A stretch of 15,960 bases of DNA from Pseudomonadota bacterium (GCA_030673265.1 DAOVJK010000031.1:1-15960), one strand, 5' to 3'. Counted from the first letter of the stretch, positions 1 to 6,245 are shown. Notes: generated by a model not told the origin, from the letters alone. Made by a program: numbers and translations.

Positions 1-161
1 ACGGCAAGTTCATCAACGGCGAAGAGAAGGTAAAGATTCTGCTCAAGGAAGGCAAGATCAAGGTTGAAAAGACCAAGAAGAAGGTAGAAGAACCTGCCGA
101 GGAAGTAACCGCCGAGGAAGTAGCGACCGAAGAAGCCCCTGCTGAGGAGAAGGCCGAGTAA
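1..161 (+). CDS. 3' end of an unidentified gene with a Lys/Glu-rich tail (partial)
   Basis: An open frame enters from the left edge (first complete codon at position 3) and stops at TAA 159-161. The last 52 residues begin GKFINGEEKVKILLKEGKIK, then become a low-complexity tail of Lys, Glu, Ala and Val ending in EEKAE. Such charged tails occur on several ribosome-associated and housekeeping proteins, but I do not recognise the family from this fragment. The gene is followed 27 nt later by a strong intrinsic terminator, which supports it being a real, expressed, last-in-operon gene. It lies outside the repeat-rich region and may mark the chromosomal backbone. Confidence 0.6.
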   Translation, partial: GKFINGEEKVKILLKEGKIKVEKTKKKVEEPAEEVTAEEVATEEAPAEEKAE

Positions 162-187
162 ACACCTCTGACCTAATCTATTTTTCC

Positions 188-224
188 AAAAGCCCTTATC
201 TTAGTAAAGGATAAGGGCTTTTTT
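188..224 (+). terminator. Rho-independent terminator of the left-edge gene
   Basis: AAAAGCCCTTATC (188-200) pairs perfectly with GATAAGGGCTTTT (210-222) around a 9-nt loop, and a run of T follows through 224. The 3' arm runs directly into the first R1 repeat copy; other R1 copies also begin with a similar T-rich segment (GGCTTTTTTGG). Confidence 0.85.
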
Positions 225-363
225 GGTATCAAAAACATCGATATAGGCCCTAAAATGGCCTATTTTCGACAACAGTTATTAATGATTTCAGTTAGTTAGC
301 GTGCCCCGACCCCAGCGGTGCTTGACTTTGTCCGACCAAATGGGCCCCGACCCGACCCCGGCC
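225..363 (+). repeat. R1 repeat, copy 1 (upstream of fic)
   Basis: This intergenic segment shares a colinear pattern with the R1 copies at 1395, 2135, 3592 and 6003: an AAAAACATC-type block, a block like AGGCCYWAAAANGGCCT, TTTTCG, TGATTTCAG, GTTAGCGTG, then CCGACCCCAGCG ending at 317. It continues with TTGACTTTGTCCGACC (322-337) and a C-rich stretch to 363. It resembles REP-type elements mobilised by RAYT transposases in style, but that is inference. No transposase is in the window. Confidence 0.7.
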
Positions 364-370
364 TATTTTA

Positions 371-401
371 TTACATGCAATCCGCCCTAATATGGTATAG
401 T
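371..401 (+). promoter_or_regulatory. Weak candidate promoter for fic
   Basis: TATAGT at 396-401 matches five of six bases of a sigma-70 -10 box and lies 36 nt before the fic start codon. The best upstream partner, TTACAT at 371-376, has a long 19-nt spacer. It sits just after R1 copy 1, so fic may be expressed from its own start immediately beyond the repeat. Confidence 0.3.
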
Positions 402-437
402 GGTAAAAACAAGGCAAACCATATTAAGGAGAGGATC

Positions 438-1382
438 ATGAACTATATCCCCCCTGAAATCCTGACCAGGCTGGATGAAAAGCTGGCCCGTTTAAATTCC
501 TTCCGACCTCTGCCACCAGCTCTTGTCCGAAAGCTGAAAGAGCAATTCGAGTTGGAAATGACCTACAACTCAAATGCTATTGAGGGCAACAGCCTGACGC
601 TTAAAGAGACCTTCCTGGTCGTGAATGAAGGACTGACAATCAAAGGGAAACCTCTCAGGGATCATCTGGAGGCCAAAGGCCACACGGAAGCGTTGGAGTA
701 CCTCTATGATTTAACTTCCAGGAATGCCCCGGATAGCTTAACCCAAAGAGTAATCAGGGAATTCAATGGGATCGTCATGCGAGATATCGACCGGCAATGG
801 GCCGGCAGATATCGCAACAGCAATGTCATCATCGGCGGGGCCGCACACACACCACCGGAAGCTTTTGAGATAGCTCAATTGGTGCAGGAGTTGATCCGCT
901 GGGCAAACAGCGATGGCCGAAACCTGCACCCGGTAGAACTGGCCGCTATTTTCCATCACCGCCTGCTTCACATCCATCCTTTTTTCGACGGCAATGGCCG
1001 CACGACCCGGCTGGCGATGAATGTTATCTTGCTCCGGGCGGGATCCCCCCTGGTGGTGATCCTGAAAAACGACCGGCGAAGATATTACCGTTTGCTGGGT
1101 GAGGCCGACAGGGGGAATCTGGTGCCTTTTGCCCGTTTTATCGCCCAGGCCGTCCAGCGGACCCTGGATATCTATCTGAAGGTGGTAACTCCGGGCAAAA
1201 GAACCAGGGAAAAATTCATCACTCTGGCCGAACTGGAGAGCAACTCCAGTTTCTCAGCCAAATACCTCAATCTCCTGGCCCGAACCGGAAAACTCGAAGC
1301 CCACAAGGAAGGCCGCAACTGGCTCTCGTCGGAAGAGGCGCTCAAGAGATATCTGGATGGCAGGGAAAGAAAAAGAAGATAG
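438..1382 (+). CDS. Class II Fic family protein (AMP transferase-type) with C-terminal DNA-binding-like domain
   Basis: The 314-aa protein has the Fic signature HPFFDGNGRTTR at residues 180-191. H180 is the expected catalytic His, and the GNGR segment binds nucleotide phosphates. An N-terminal SNAIEG (45-50) matches the [S/T]xxxE[G/N] inhibitory motif, which makes this a self-inhibited class II Fic. Residues 260-306 look like a small helix-turn-helix module common at the end of this subfamily. Fic enzymes usually transfer AMP to a hydroxyl of a target protein; the target here is unknown. The frame is open from 318, but ATG 438 has AAGGAGAGG 3 nt upstream and starts where the family starts. 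It is the only complete plus-strand gene and is bracketed by direct R1 repeats. Its last 14 codons recur at 6003. Confidence 0.9.
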   Translation: MNYIPPEILTRLDEKLARLNSFRPLPPALVRKLKEQFELEMTYNSNAIEGNSLTLKETFLVVNEGLTIKGKPLRDHLEAKGHTEALEYLYDLTSRNAPDSLTQRVIREFNGIVMRDIDRQWAGRYRNSNVIIGGAAHTPPEAFEIAQLVQELIRWANSDGRNLHPVELAAIFHHRLLHIHPFFDGNGRTTRLAMNVILLRAGSPLVVILKNDRRRYYRLLGEADRGNLVPFARFIAQAVQRTLDIYLKVVTPGKRTREKFITLAELESNSSFSAKYLNLLARTGKLEAHKEGRNWLSSEEALKRYLDGRERKRR

Positions 1383-1394
1383 CTTAAAACCCGT

Positions 1395-1535
1395 AACTCT
1401 ATATTGGCGTTTTTCGCCTCAAAAACGTCAACATAGGCCAAAAAAAGGCCTTTTTCACAGGATGATTACACGTGATTTCAGACAGTTAGCGTGGTCCGAC
1501 CCCAGCGACCAATCAATTAGTTGACTTGGCCCGCC
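1395..1535 (+). repeat. R1 repeat, copy 2 (downstream of fic)
   Basis: Starts 13 nt after the fic stop. The order is CTCTATATTGG, CAAAAACGTC, ATAGGCC/AAAAA/AGGCC, TTTTTCACAGGATGATTACACGTGATTTCAG in pieces, GTTAGCGTGG, and TCCGACCCCAGCG ending at 1507. A second element TTGACTTGGCCCGCC follows at 1521-1535. Together with the fic tail from 1341 it is colinear with 6003-6171. Inside it, AGGCC and GGCCT arms around an A-run can form a small hairpin. Confidence 0.75.
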
Positions 1536-1558
1536 ACCCCCGGAGGTATGGGTGGGGT

Positions 1559-1590
1559 AAAAAAAAAGGCCCCGCAGATTGCGGGGCCTT
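1559..1590 (-). terminator. Rho-independent terminator of the cold-shock gene
   Basis: On the minus strand AAGGCCCCGC (1590-1581) and GCGGGGCCTT (1575-1566) form a perfect 10-bp GC-rich stem with a 5-nt loop, followed by a run of T (A on the plus strand, 1565-1559). It begins 21 nt after the stop of the cold-shock gene. Confidence 0.9.
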
Positions 1591-1611
1591 CGTAATGATC
1601 GATATCAGTTC

Positions 1612-1812
1612 TTACAGCTGGGTTACATTGGAAGCCGCCGGACCCTTGGGGCCATCGACAATCTCAAAACTTACCCGGGAACCTTCAGCCAAAGACTTGA
1701 AGCCATCAGAATTGATCGCGGTATGATGAACGAAAACGTCATTACCACCATCCTGCTCGATAAAACCAAAACCTTTAGCATCATTAAACCATTTTACTGT
1801 ACCTTCAGACAT
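1612..1812 (-). CDS. csp: CspA-family cold-shock protein
   Basis: A 66-aa single-domain protein starting MSEGTVKWFNDAKGFGFIEQ. It has both nucleic-acid-binding motifs of the cold-shock fold: RNP1 KGFGFI and RNP2 VFVHH. Length and sequence are typical of CspA-type RNA chaperones, which bind single-stranded RNA and DNA and melt mRNA structure in the cytoplasm. The start is fixed by a strong ribosome site: the minus strand reads AAGGAG, 8 nt, ATG (site at 1821-1827). It is monocistronic, with its own promoter candidate and a strong terminator. A hairpin lies in the leader, a common place for temperature control in this family, but control here is inference. Confidence 0.96.
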   Translation of the reverse strand: MSEGTVKWFNDAKGFGFIEQDGGNDVFVHHTAINSDGFKSLAEGSRVSFEIVDGPKGPAASNVTQL

Positions 1813-1835
1813 TTGTACTACTCCTTAAACTATTC

Positions 1836-1856
1836 GCGGTCTCTTTTACAAACCGC
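1836..1856 (-). promoter_or_regulatory. Leader hairpin just upstream of the csp ribosome site
   Basis: In the minus-strand transcript GCGGUUU (1856-1850) can pair with AGACCGC (1842-1836), with one G-U pair and a 7-nt loop. It ends 9 nt before the AAGGAG. It could affect translation start of the cold-shock mRNA; that role is inferred from position only. Confidence 0.4.
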
Positions 1857-1883
1857 TTAATGATAAAATGCCGGTCCATTAAA

Positions 1884-1913
1884 TATAAACCGGCCGGTAG
1901 TCTTTGCGTTCAA
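1884..1913 (-). promoter_or_regulatory. Candidate csp promoter
   Basis: The minus strand reads TTGAAC (1913-1908), an 18-nt spacer containing ACCGGCCGGT, then TTTATA (1889-1884). Both boxes are fair matches to sigma-70. It would give a leader of roughly 60-70 nt holding the hairpin above. Confidence 0.45.
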
Positions 1914-1954
1914 ACAAAAAAACCACACTCCCTCGGCCTGAGGTTTGTGTGGTT
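1914..1954 (-). terminator. Terminator-like hairpin upstream of the csp promoter
   Basis: On the minus strand AACCACAC (1954-1947) pairs with GTGTGGTT (1928-1921). A small inner stem CCTC/GAGG lies between them, and a T-rich tract follows (TTTTTGTTTG). The shape is that of an intrinsic terminator for minus-strand transcription arriving from 1960-2200, where no intact gene is seen. It abuts the csp -35 box, so it would insulate csp. It could be the end of a lost operon or of a small RNA. The rest of 1955-2134 holds nothing I can name. Confidence 0.6.
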
Positions 1955-2134
1955 AGCTTTTCCGTAATTAACGAACTACAAATAGTGACTACACAACTAA
2001 GTTATTTAACATAGCCTAAAACCTCATAATAACAAGCTTTCTTTAACAACAGAAAAAATAAAGAGGAACACCCCCTGTTTTTTGAAACAACAAGTGCCCC
2101 CGGAATTCTGCCCTGTTTCCCTATTTTGCCGTTT

Positions 2135-2216
2135 TCGTCACTAAAAACATCATTACAGGCCTGCATCAGACTATAATTCTTTATCATTTCAGCCAGTTAG
2201 CGTGGCCCGGCCCCAG
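2135..2216 (+). repeat. R1 repeat, copy 3 (diverged; abuts a broken gene)
   Basis: Shares with other R1 copies the ordered blocks CTAAAAACATC, AGGCCTG, TCATTTCAG, CAGTTAGCGTGG and CCCGGCCCCAGAG. Its left half is the most diverged of the set. Its right end supplies the final codons and the TAA (2197-2199) of the truncated membrane gene on the minus strand. Confidence 0.65.
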
Positions 2217-2505
2217 AGTTAATGTGCCGCTTCCTTTTTTCTTCAGCACTCCGAAAAGACAAAATCGCCAGCAGGACGAAGACGGTGAGGATAATGTATT
2301 GGAATATTGATGCAATCATTTTCCAAATCACACGGTGAGTATAGAGGGCAACCTCTTCCGGGGCTTGACCAGGCAACGGAATTACCCTCTCCGCCAAGAA
2401 ATGAAGGGTGAGATAGACAGCTACTCCCAGCCCCACATGCCACGGCCAGGGAATAGTCTTTAAGAAGATCCCAAATCCCTTTTTTGTTCTATTCTTCTTA
2501 TCCAT
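2197..2505 (-). pseudogene. Truncated N-terminus of a membrane-anchored Mrr-like restriction endonuclease family protein
   Basis: 102 aa remain. Two hydrophobic segments, about residues 20-37 (WPWHVGLGVAVYLTLHFLA) and 57-80 (IWKMIASIFQYIILTVFVLL), are followed by a basic RSAEEKRKRH. This order matches, from memory, the N-terminal membrane part of proteins whose C-terminal half is an Mrr-type nuclease domain, in which two helices with a central QY motif precede the nuclease. No nuclease domain follows. After about His-Ile-Asn the frame runs into R1 copy 3 and ends with repeat-encoded SGAGPR and TAA. The fragment is presumably non-functional as a nuclease. An upstream TTG at 2592 extends the frame but has no better start signal. 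The ribosome site for the ATG is weak (GGAG about 13 nt away). Confidence 0.7.
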
Positions 2506-2613
2506 CAATGGCTTAAATCTCCAGGAGATATGTAAACTCACATAACAGTCGGAATTTGCCCATGGTAAATTGGCCAGAGAAGAGTCAAACAAAGGCGTGT
2601 CTCTTGCCTGAGC

Positions 2614-3336
2614 CTAACTGCATTCAGGCAGGAAGAATATCGCTTTATAACTTTTTTTGACCTTTCCTGCCGTTTTTTGGGCCTCAGCAAAATTACCTTC
2701 TTTTAGTTTTTTGACCAAGGTGGCTATAGCTTGATGTCCTTCTTCAATTTCCTGGGCAAATGCAGTTTTATCGACAATTGCCCCATCCATATTCCCGACC
2801 TCTGCCCACTTTATCGTCAGCCAAGCACCGTATCGTGCCCCCAGGTGCCGAAGATTTTCCGGCGCAGCATTTTCTTTCATCCCGTTCAGCACCACTTCCA
2901 TAGCTTCATGAAAATCATTAACTTTGTCATTAAGCGAAACAATGCCGGCATCCGTCCTAATTTGCCACAAGGCATAGCGGACTTCCTCAAGATGAGCATG
3001 GGCCTTCTTCACCTCCCCAGACTTTAGCATGGCAAGAGCTCCTTCTCCCACCATGGCCGGGCGCTTTATCTTGCCACTGAAATCAACGGTTTCCCTCAAC
3101 ATATCAGGGGTGTCGTTTTCGTATTTATCTGCAAGTTTTTTCCAGGAATCGACAAACTTCGCGACAACGACAATTGCCTTTTCACGGTTCTTTACCTTGC
3201 TGGTCAGGGCCAGAGACTTCTTGTAGAGCCCATATGGTTCAACGATATCCTTGGTAAAAACAGTATAATCAGAAGCCATCCCCATACCCGGAGTGATCAA
3301 CAGCAATAAACAAGCCGCAATAAATCCAATTTTCAC
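2614..3336 (-). CDS. Periplasmic helical protein of unknown function
   Basis: 240 aa. The N-terminus MKIGFIAACLLLLITPGMGMAS is a classic Sec signal peptide with likely cleavage around residue 21 (GMA-SDY), so the product is exported. The rest is mostly charged, helix-forming sequence with no transmembrane segment and no CxxCH haem motif. It reads as long helices, possibly a four-helix-bundle-like repeat: two similar stretches centre on FVDSWKKLADKYE and YGAWLTIKWAEVG. The end, VKKSYKAIFFLPECS, contains the only Cys of the mature protein. I do not recognise the family. The start is GTG with AGAGG 7 nt upstream (site near 3343-3347). It is monocistronic with a promoter candidate at 3385-3412, and its end is 108 nt from the broken Mrr-like gene. 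Confidence 0.8.
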   Translation of the reverse strand: MKIGFIAACLLLLITPGMGMASDYTVFTKDIVEPYGLYKKSLALTSKVKNREKAIVVVAKFVDSWKKLADKYENDTPDMLRETVDFSGKIKRPAMVGEGALAMLKSGEVKKAHAHLEEVRYALWQIRTDAGIVSLNDKVNDFHEAMEVVLNGMKENAAPENLRHLGARYGAWLTIKWAEVGNMDGAIVDKTAFAQEIEEGHQAIATLVKKLKEGNFAEAQKTAGKVKKSYKAIFFLPECS

Positions 3337-3384
3337 ATCACACCTCTTTCATCTTAATTTTTAAGGAAAATATTTACTGTTCAC

Positions 3385-3412
3385 AAAATAAGCAATCCAA
3401 TACGAGTGTCAA
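3385..3412 (-). promoter_or_regulatory. Candidate promoter of the periplasmic protein gene
   Basis: The minus strand reads TTGACA (3412-3407), a perfect -35 box, then a 16-nt spacer and TATTTT (3390-3385). The predicted leader is about 40 nt. Beyond it, 3413-3529 is AT-rich and I see no gene or clear element there. Confidence 0.5.
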
Positions 3413-3529
3413 CATTACTATTTAACATAACTCTAAACAACAGCTCGTGTAGAGATTGCATTCCAGAACTTTTATGGAGATAGATATAGTCTCACTTTCA
3501 AGAGATGAGTTGACTTGCATAGTCTATCT

Positions 3530-3591
3530 AGGGAGATCTGTTGACTGACGAATGAACCGAAGATGAGTCAAGCAAAGACGCGACCCCTTTT
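3530..3591 (+). repeat. R2 repeat, copy a
   Basis: A 62-bp segment from AGGGAGATCTGTTGACTGAC through GAGTCAAGCAAAGACG to CGACCCCTTTT. It aligns along its length with 5939-6002, with a 20-nt identical block at 3561-3580. It joins R1 copy 4 with no gap. Its CGACCCC end echoes the CCGACCCC of R1, suggesting both are parts of one element type. Confidence 0.7.
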
Positions 3592-3685
3592 CAGGCCAAA
3601 AAAAGGCGCTTTTTCACAAGATGATTACTCGTGATTTTAGATGGTTAGCATGCCCAAACCCAGTCTTCATGGCCCGACCCCAGCG
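3592..3685 (+). repeat. R1 repeat, copy 4
   Basis: Closest to copy 2: AGGCC-A7-GGC, CTTTTTCACAAGATGATTAC, GTGATTTTAG, GGTTAGCATG, then a duplicated right end CCCAAACCCAGTCTTCATGG plus CCCGACCCCAGCG ending at 3685. The stop codon of the next minus-strand gene begins 3 nt later, at 3689. Confidence 0.7.
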
Positions 3686-3688
3686 CCC

Positions 3689-4552
3689 CTAAAGGCCGCA
3701 GAGCATGTAGCCTAGAATTGGCTGGCATTTGTTTTTGCAGCCGGGATAGAATTCTTTGTGGAACCTTGTCGAGGCTTTATTTGCCTTGCCAAAGTAGAAT
3801 TCGGTCAGTCCGAGAGGCGTCAGCCCTTTTTGGGCGGCGTTGTGGAGAAGTTTGGGGGCGCAGCAGTCGCCGGTTCCGGTGGGGATTCCCCGGTCTTCAT
3901 AAAAGACATTCAGGATGGCACGCTGATTACCTTTGAAGTTTTGCAGTTGATACAGATCCAGAAAGACATTCATCATAGATTGGGAATATGTTCTCCGGTT
4001 TTTCCTGGCCAGATCGAGTGCTTTAAATGCCTCCTTCATCTGCCGGCGGCAATCTTTCTGGGCCGCCCGGCCACCAGAACCCATGGCTTCTTCGAACTTC
4101 AGTTTACCCTGGTCTGCTTTTTGTTGGCAGGACTCAATATCGTCAGTCATTTGCTGGACCGCCGCCTCGATTTTTGCCATAAGCTGGTAGTAGCCAACCA
4201 GATCAAAAGTCGGTGGCACCCAGCCCTCTGCTTGCCAGCGTGTATTGAACTGTCCGGAAAATGCTCGAAGCACTACGGTGTTTCCATCACCATCGACACA
4301 TTCCAACACCCCAAACATCTGGCCGCCTCTTTTTTCCCAGAGGGAGTCGGTGGAGAATAGTGGCTCCGGATCTGGGCTTTGAAAGTCAATCCGTTTGTTC
4401 TGCTCGAATTCTGCCATCAGCTCCAGAGCATATTTGCGGCTGTTTCCCTCCGTCAGATAATGAACCTCATCACAATCTGGACAATACCCGTAGCAGGTCG
4501 CGTCTTTGGGAAGTGCAGTAAGCAAATGGTCTATATCGGCAATATTTTTCAT
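3689..4552 (-). CDS. Pseudouridine synthase-associated domain protein (stand-alone)
   Basis: 287 aa from ATG 4552; TTG at 4573 is an alternative start and neither has a strong ribosome site. The sequence matches, as I recall it, the N-terminal half of long RluA-family synthases in Vibrio- and Shewanella-type bacteria. Markers are GGQMFGVL (76-83), LRAFSG (95-100), GWVPPTFD (110-117), GTGDCCAPKLL (226-236), GLTPLGLTEFYFG (243-255) and the ending YPGCKNKCQPILGYMLCGL (C272, C276). A cysteine cluster C20/C24/C27 near the N-terminus could bind zinc. Residues 125-195 look like a coiled coil. The function of this domain is not known to me; it probably assists RNA binding. In the fused proteins the RluA catalytic domain follows directly after this ending. 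Here the gene stops there, 3 nt from R1 copy 4, and a separate RluA gene lies 265 nt upstream. Confidence 0.75.
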   Translation of the reverse strand: MKNIADIDHLLTALPKDATCYGYCPDCDEVHYLTEGNSRKYALELMAEFEQNKRIDFQSPDPEPLFSTDSLWEKRGGQMFGVLECVDGDGNTVVLRAFSGQFNTRWQAEGWVPPTFDLVGYYQLMAKIEAAVQQMTDDIESCQQKADQGKLKFEEAMGSGGRAAQKDCRRQMKEAFKALDLARKNRRTYSQSMMNVFLDLYQLQNFKGNQRAILNVFYEDRGIPTGTGDCCAPKLLHNAAQKGLTPLGLTEFYFGKANKASTRFHKEFYPGCKNKCQPILGYMLCGL

Positions 4553-4817
4553 GGCAACGATATAATCCGGCAAAAATATTTAGTGCCTTACTAAGCAGTA
4601 GTATCGCATTTAATACGACGAAAGCTGTCATCAAAAACAGGTAAGCCAGGACTCCGAGAAACTCAAAAATATCTTGTTAAATTATGAGCTTGCCAATGCA
4701 TCAGATAGCGAACAAAGCCACGATCTTCGAACCACTTATACCCCTCAAGGGGGTACTGAAAAGAGTCCTAAAAAGTCTACGTCCACTCGAAGTCTACGCT
4801 ATCTCAGCTTTAGTGGG

Positions 4818-5453
4818 TTAGAACAGAGGCTCCGAGTTAAATTCAAGACTCTCGCCACTCCTTGGGTGAGCAAAGGAAAGATAACAGGCATGTAGTTGCA
4901 GCGATCCCAGGCCGGTTCCAGTTCCGTAGAACTGATCGCCGACAATAGGAATTCCGAGACCGTATTCGGAAGCGGAGTGAACCCTAAGCTGATGGGTTCT
5001 GCCGGTGACAGGTTTAAACTCGATTCGGGTTTTGCCATCTTTTACCAGGAGTTTTTTCCAGTGGGTAATTCCCACCTTGCCGTGAACCGGATCGTAAATT
5101 TGCTGAGGTCTATTGTCGATATCGAGGCGAAAAGGAAGTTCGATGATACCTTTCTCGCCATCTAATTCGCCATCGAGAATGGCGATATAGCGCTTATTTA
5201 CCTCGCGCTCCTGAAACTGCATAGAGATGTTGCGATGCACCTCTTTGGTTCGAGCGACCACCAACAGCCCCGAGGTATCCATATCAAGGCGGTGAACTGA
5301 GGGCTGTTCGATGCAGCCCGGATACAGTGCTTTCACTCGCTCGCTGACACAATCCAGGTTTTCCGGACCACGCCCGGGAACCGAGAGCAGCCCACTGGAC
5401 TTCACTACCACGACAAATTCGGGTTCTTCGTAAATTACGTGCATTTCTTTCAT
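4818..5453 (-). CDS. rluA: RluA-type RNA pseudouridine synthase
   Basis: 211 aa, a single catalytic domain with no S4 domain. The active-site motif is VHRLDMDTSGLLVVA, with HRLD at residues 54-57 and catalytic Asp57. Other family motifs are NKRYIAILDG, the RluA-like PFRLDIDNRPQQI, and VTGRTHQLRVHSAS near the C-terminus. RluA converts specific uridines in 23S rRNA and tRNA to pseudouridine; the substrate here is inferred from similarity to short RluA, not shown. ATG 5453 has a poor ribosome site, and ATG 5444 is an alternative. It follows a small membrane protein gene by 50 nt. The 265 nt after it hold a TACCCC/GGGGTA mini-hairpin (4739-4755) and a direct repeat AGTCTACG, but no clear terminator. 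Confidence 0.9.
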   Translation of the reverse strand: MKEMHVIYEEPEFVVVVKSSGLLSVPGRGPENLDCVSERVKALYPGCIEQPSVHRLDMDTSGLLVVARTKEVHRNISMQFQEREVNKRYIAILDGELDGEKGIIELPFRLDIDNRPQQIYDPVHGKVGITHWKKLLVKDGKTRIEFKPVTGRTHQLRVHSASEYGLGIPIVGDQFYGTGTGLGSLQLHACYLSFAHPRSGESLEFNSEPLF

Positions 5454-5503
5454 AGAAGGGGAGCTGATTTATTATGAGGCGGGCTTGATATCACTCAAAT
5501 TTT

Positions 5504-5749
5504 TTAATCATCTTTTTGCAGGTGTTTGTGCATTTTTTTAAAAGCCAAGACCCCTGAAGTAATTGCCAGTAATATTGCGACAGCCAGAGACAATTTACTA
5601 AGCATCGGGGAGCTTGAAAAAGACAGGAGATAGGAAACAAATGAGATTATAACAAAGACAATGTTCGCTACGATTGCCCCACTTGCTACCGATACGAAGA
5701 TTTCAATCATTCTTTTCGAAAATGTACTGTCTTCATTTGCTGGATTCAT
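5504..5749 (-). CDS. Small two-helix membrane protein, hypothetical
   Basis: 81 aa. Two hydrophobic stretches, about residues 20-44 (VASGAIVANIVFVIISFVSY) and 51-68 (KLSLAVAILLAITSGVLAF), are flanked by a polar N-terminus and a basic C-terminus (KKMHKHLQKDD), giving a plausible inner-membrane hairpin with both ends in the cytoplasm. ATG 5749 has CAGGAAG about 10 nt upstream. I do not recognise the family. It lies 50 nt before rluA on the same strand and may be co-transcribed. The gap beyond it (5750-5938) has no gene; it holds a perfect 15-bp palindrome GACAATTAAATTGTC at 5907-5921. Confidence 0.55.
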   Translation of the reverse strand: MNPANEDSTFSKRMIEIFVSVASGAIVANIVFVIISFVSYLLSFSSSPMLSKLSLAVAILLAITSGVLAFKKMHKHLQKDD

Positions 5750-5938
5750 TGGTATGTAACTTCCTGAATGTTTTTATTGGGAGGTGTGCAACTGGCAACA
5801 TAAGCTATTAACCGGCAATATGGAAATTTAACTATGTTAATGGAAACATAAAAGATCCACAGTAGCTTCAGTTTTGAGGCAGGCCATTTTTAATGATGTC
5901 GGTGTAGACAATTAAATTGTCGACTCGGTCAAACATTT

Positions 5939-6002
5939 AGGGAGCTATACGTTGACTGGTGAACAAGCCGGAGATGAGTCAAGCAAAGACGAAACCCCTT
6001 TT
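5939..6002 (+). repeat. R2 repeat, copy b
   Basis: A 64-bp copy of the R2 segment at 3530-3591: AGGGAGCTATACGTTGACTG, then GAGTCAAGCAAAGACG and AACCCCTTTT. It joins directly to a fragment of the fic 3' end rather than to the R1 interior, unlike copy a. Confidence 0.7.
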
Positions 6003-6171
6003 CTCAAGAGATACCTGGATGGCAGGTAAAGAAAAAGAAAATAGCCTGGAACTTGTGCAACTCTATAATGGCTTTTTTGGCCTTAAAAACATCCACATAG
6101 ACCCCAAAAAGGCCTGTTTTCGGCAATCATTGTTATGATTTTAGGTGGTTAGCGTGGCCAGGCCCCAGCGC
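6003..6171 (+). repeat. R1 repeat, copy 5, carrying a remnant of the fic 3' end
   Basis: 6003-6045 matches the last 14 codons of fic (1341-1382) at most positions: CTCAAGAGATACCTGGATGG, then CAGGTAAAGAAAAAGAAAAT, then AGC. The similarity continues without a break into R1: CTCTATAATGG, AAAAACATC, AAAAAGGCCTG, TGATTTTAG, GGTTAGCGTGG, CCAGGCCCCAGCG. The whole segment is colinear with 1341-1507. The rest of fic is absent, so this is a decayed or internally deleted second copy. Confidence 0.8.
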
Positions 6172-6239
6172 TTTTTTTCAGCCACTTCCAGCAATTGCCT
6201 CAACGGGTCCTGGTGTTTGATCTTTTTCTTGGCGCTCAT
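6141..6239 (-). pseudogene. Truncated start of a small operon gene ending inside R1 copy 5
   Basis: ATG 6239 begins 6 nt after the SEC-C gene stop, at normal operon spacing. It encodes MSAKKKIKHQDPLRQLLEVA, then EKKR, after which the frame enters R1 copy 5 and ends RWGLATLTT-TAA. The first 24 residues look like a native lysine-rich, helical N-terminus, and the last 8 are repeat-encoded. Too short to assign. It is best read as the 5' stub of a third operon gene whose remainder was lost at the repeat, though a chance frame cannot be excluded. Confidence 0.45.
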
Positions 6240-6245
6240 TTTTTC

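Noticed and set aside
119..133. AGTAGCGACCGAAG shared with 15,811-15,824 near the right-edge RNA
   Set aside because: The match is 13-14 nt, lies in coding sequence on the left and does not extend; most likely chance.
1172..1441. 89-aa minus-strand frame over the end of fic and R1 copy 2
   Set aside because: Antisense shadow of fic and the repeat. The partial recurrence at 6003-6110 is explained by the duplicated DNA, not by a shared protein.
2002..2187. 61-aa minus-strand open frame
   Set aside because: It overlaps R1 copy 3, has no ribosome site and no recognisable sequence; it is probably a chance frame.
4674..4760. Possible tRNA suggested by TTCGAACCAC
   Set aside because: No acceptor stem or anticodon arm can be drawn around it.
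4674..4895. 73-aa plus-strand frame between the two pseudouridine synthase genes
   Set aside because: No ribosome site; its second half is antisense to rluA.
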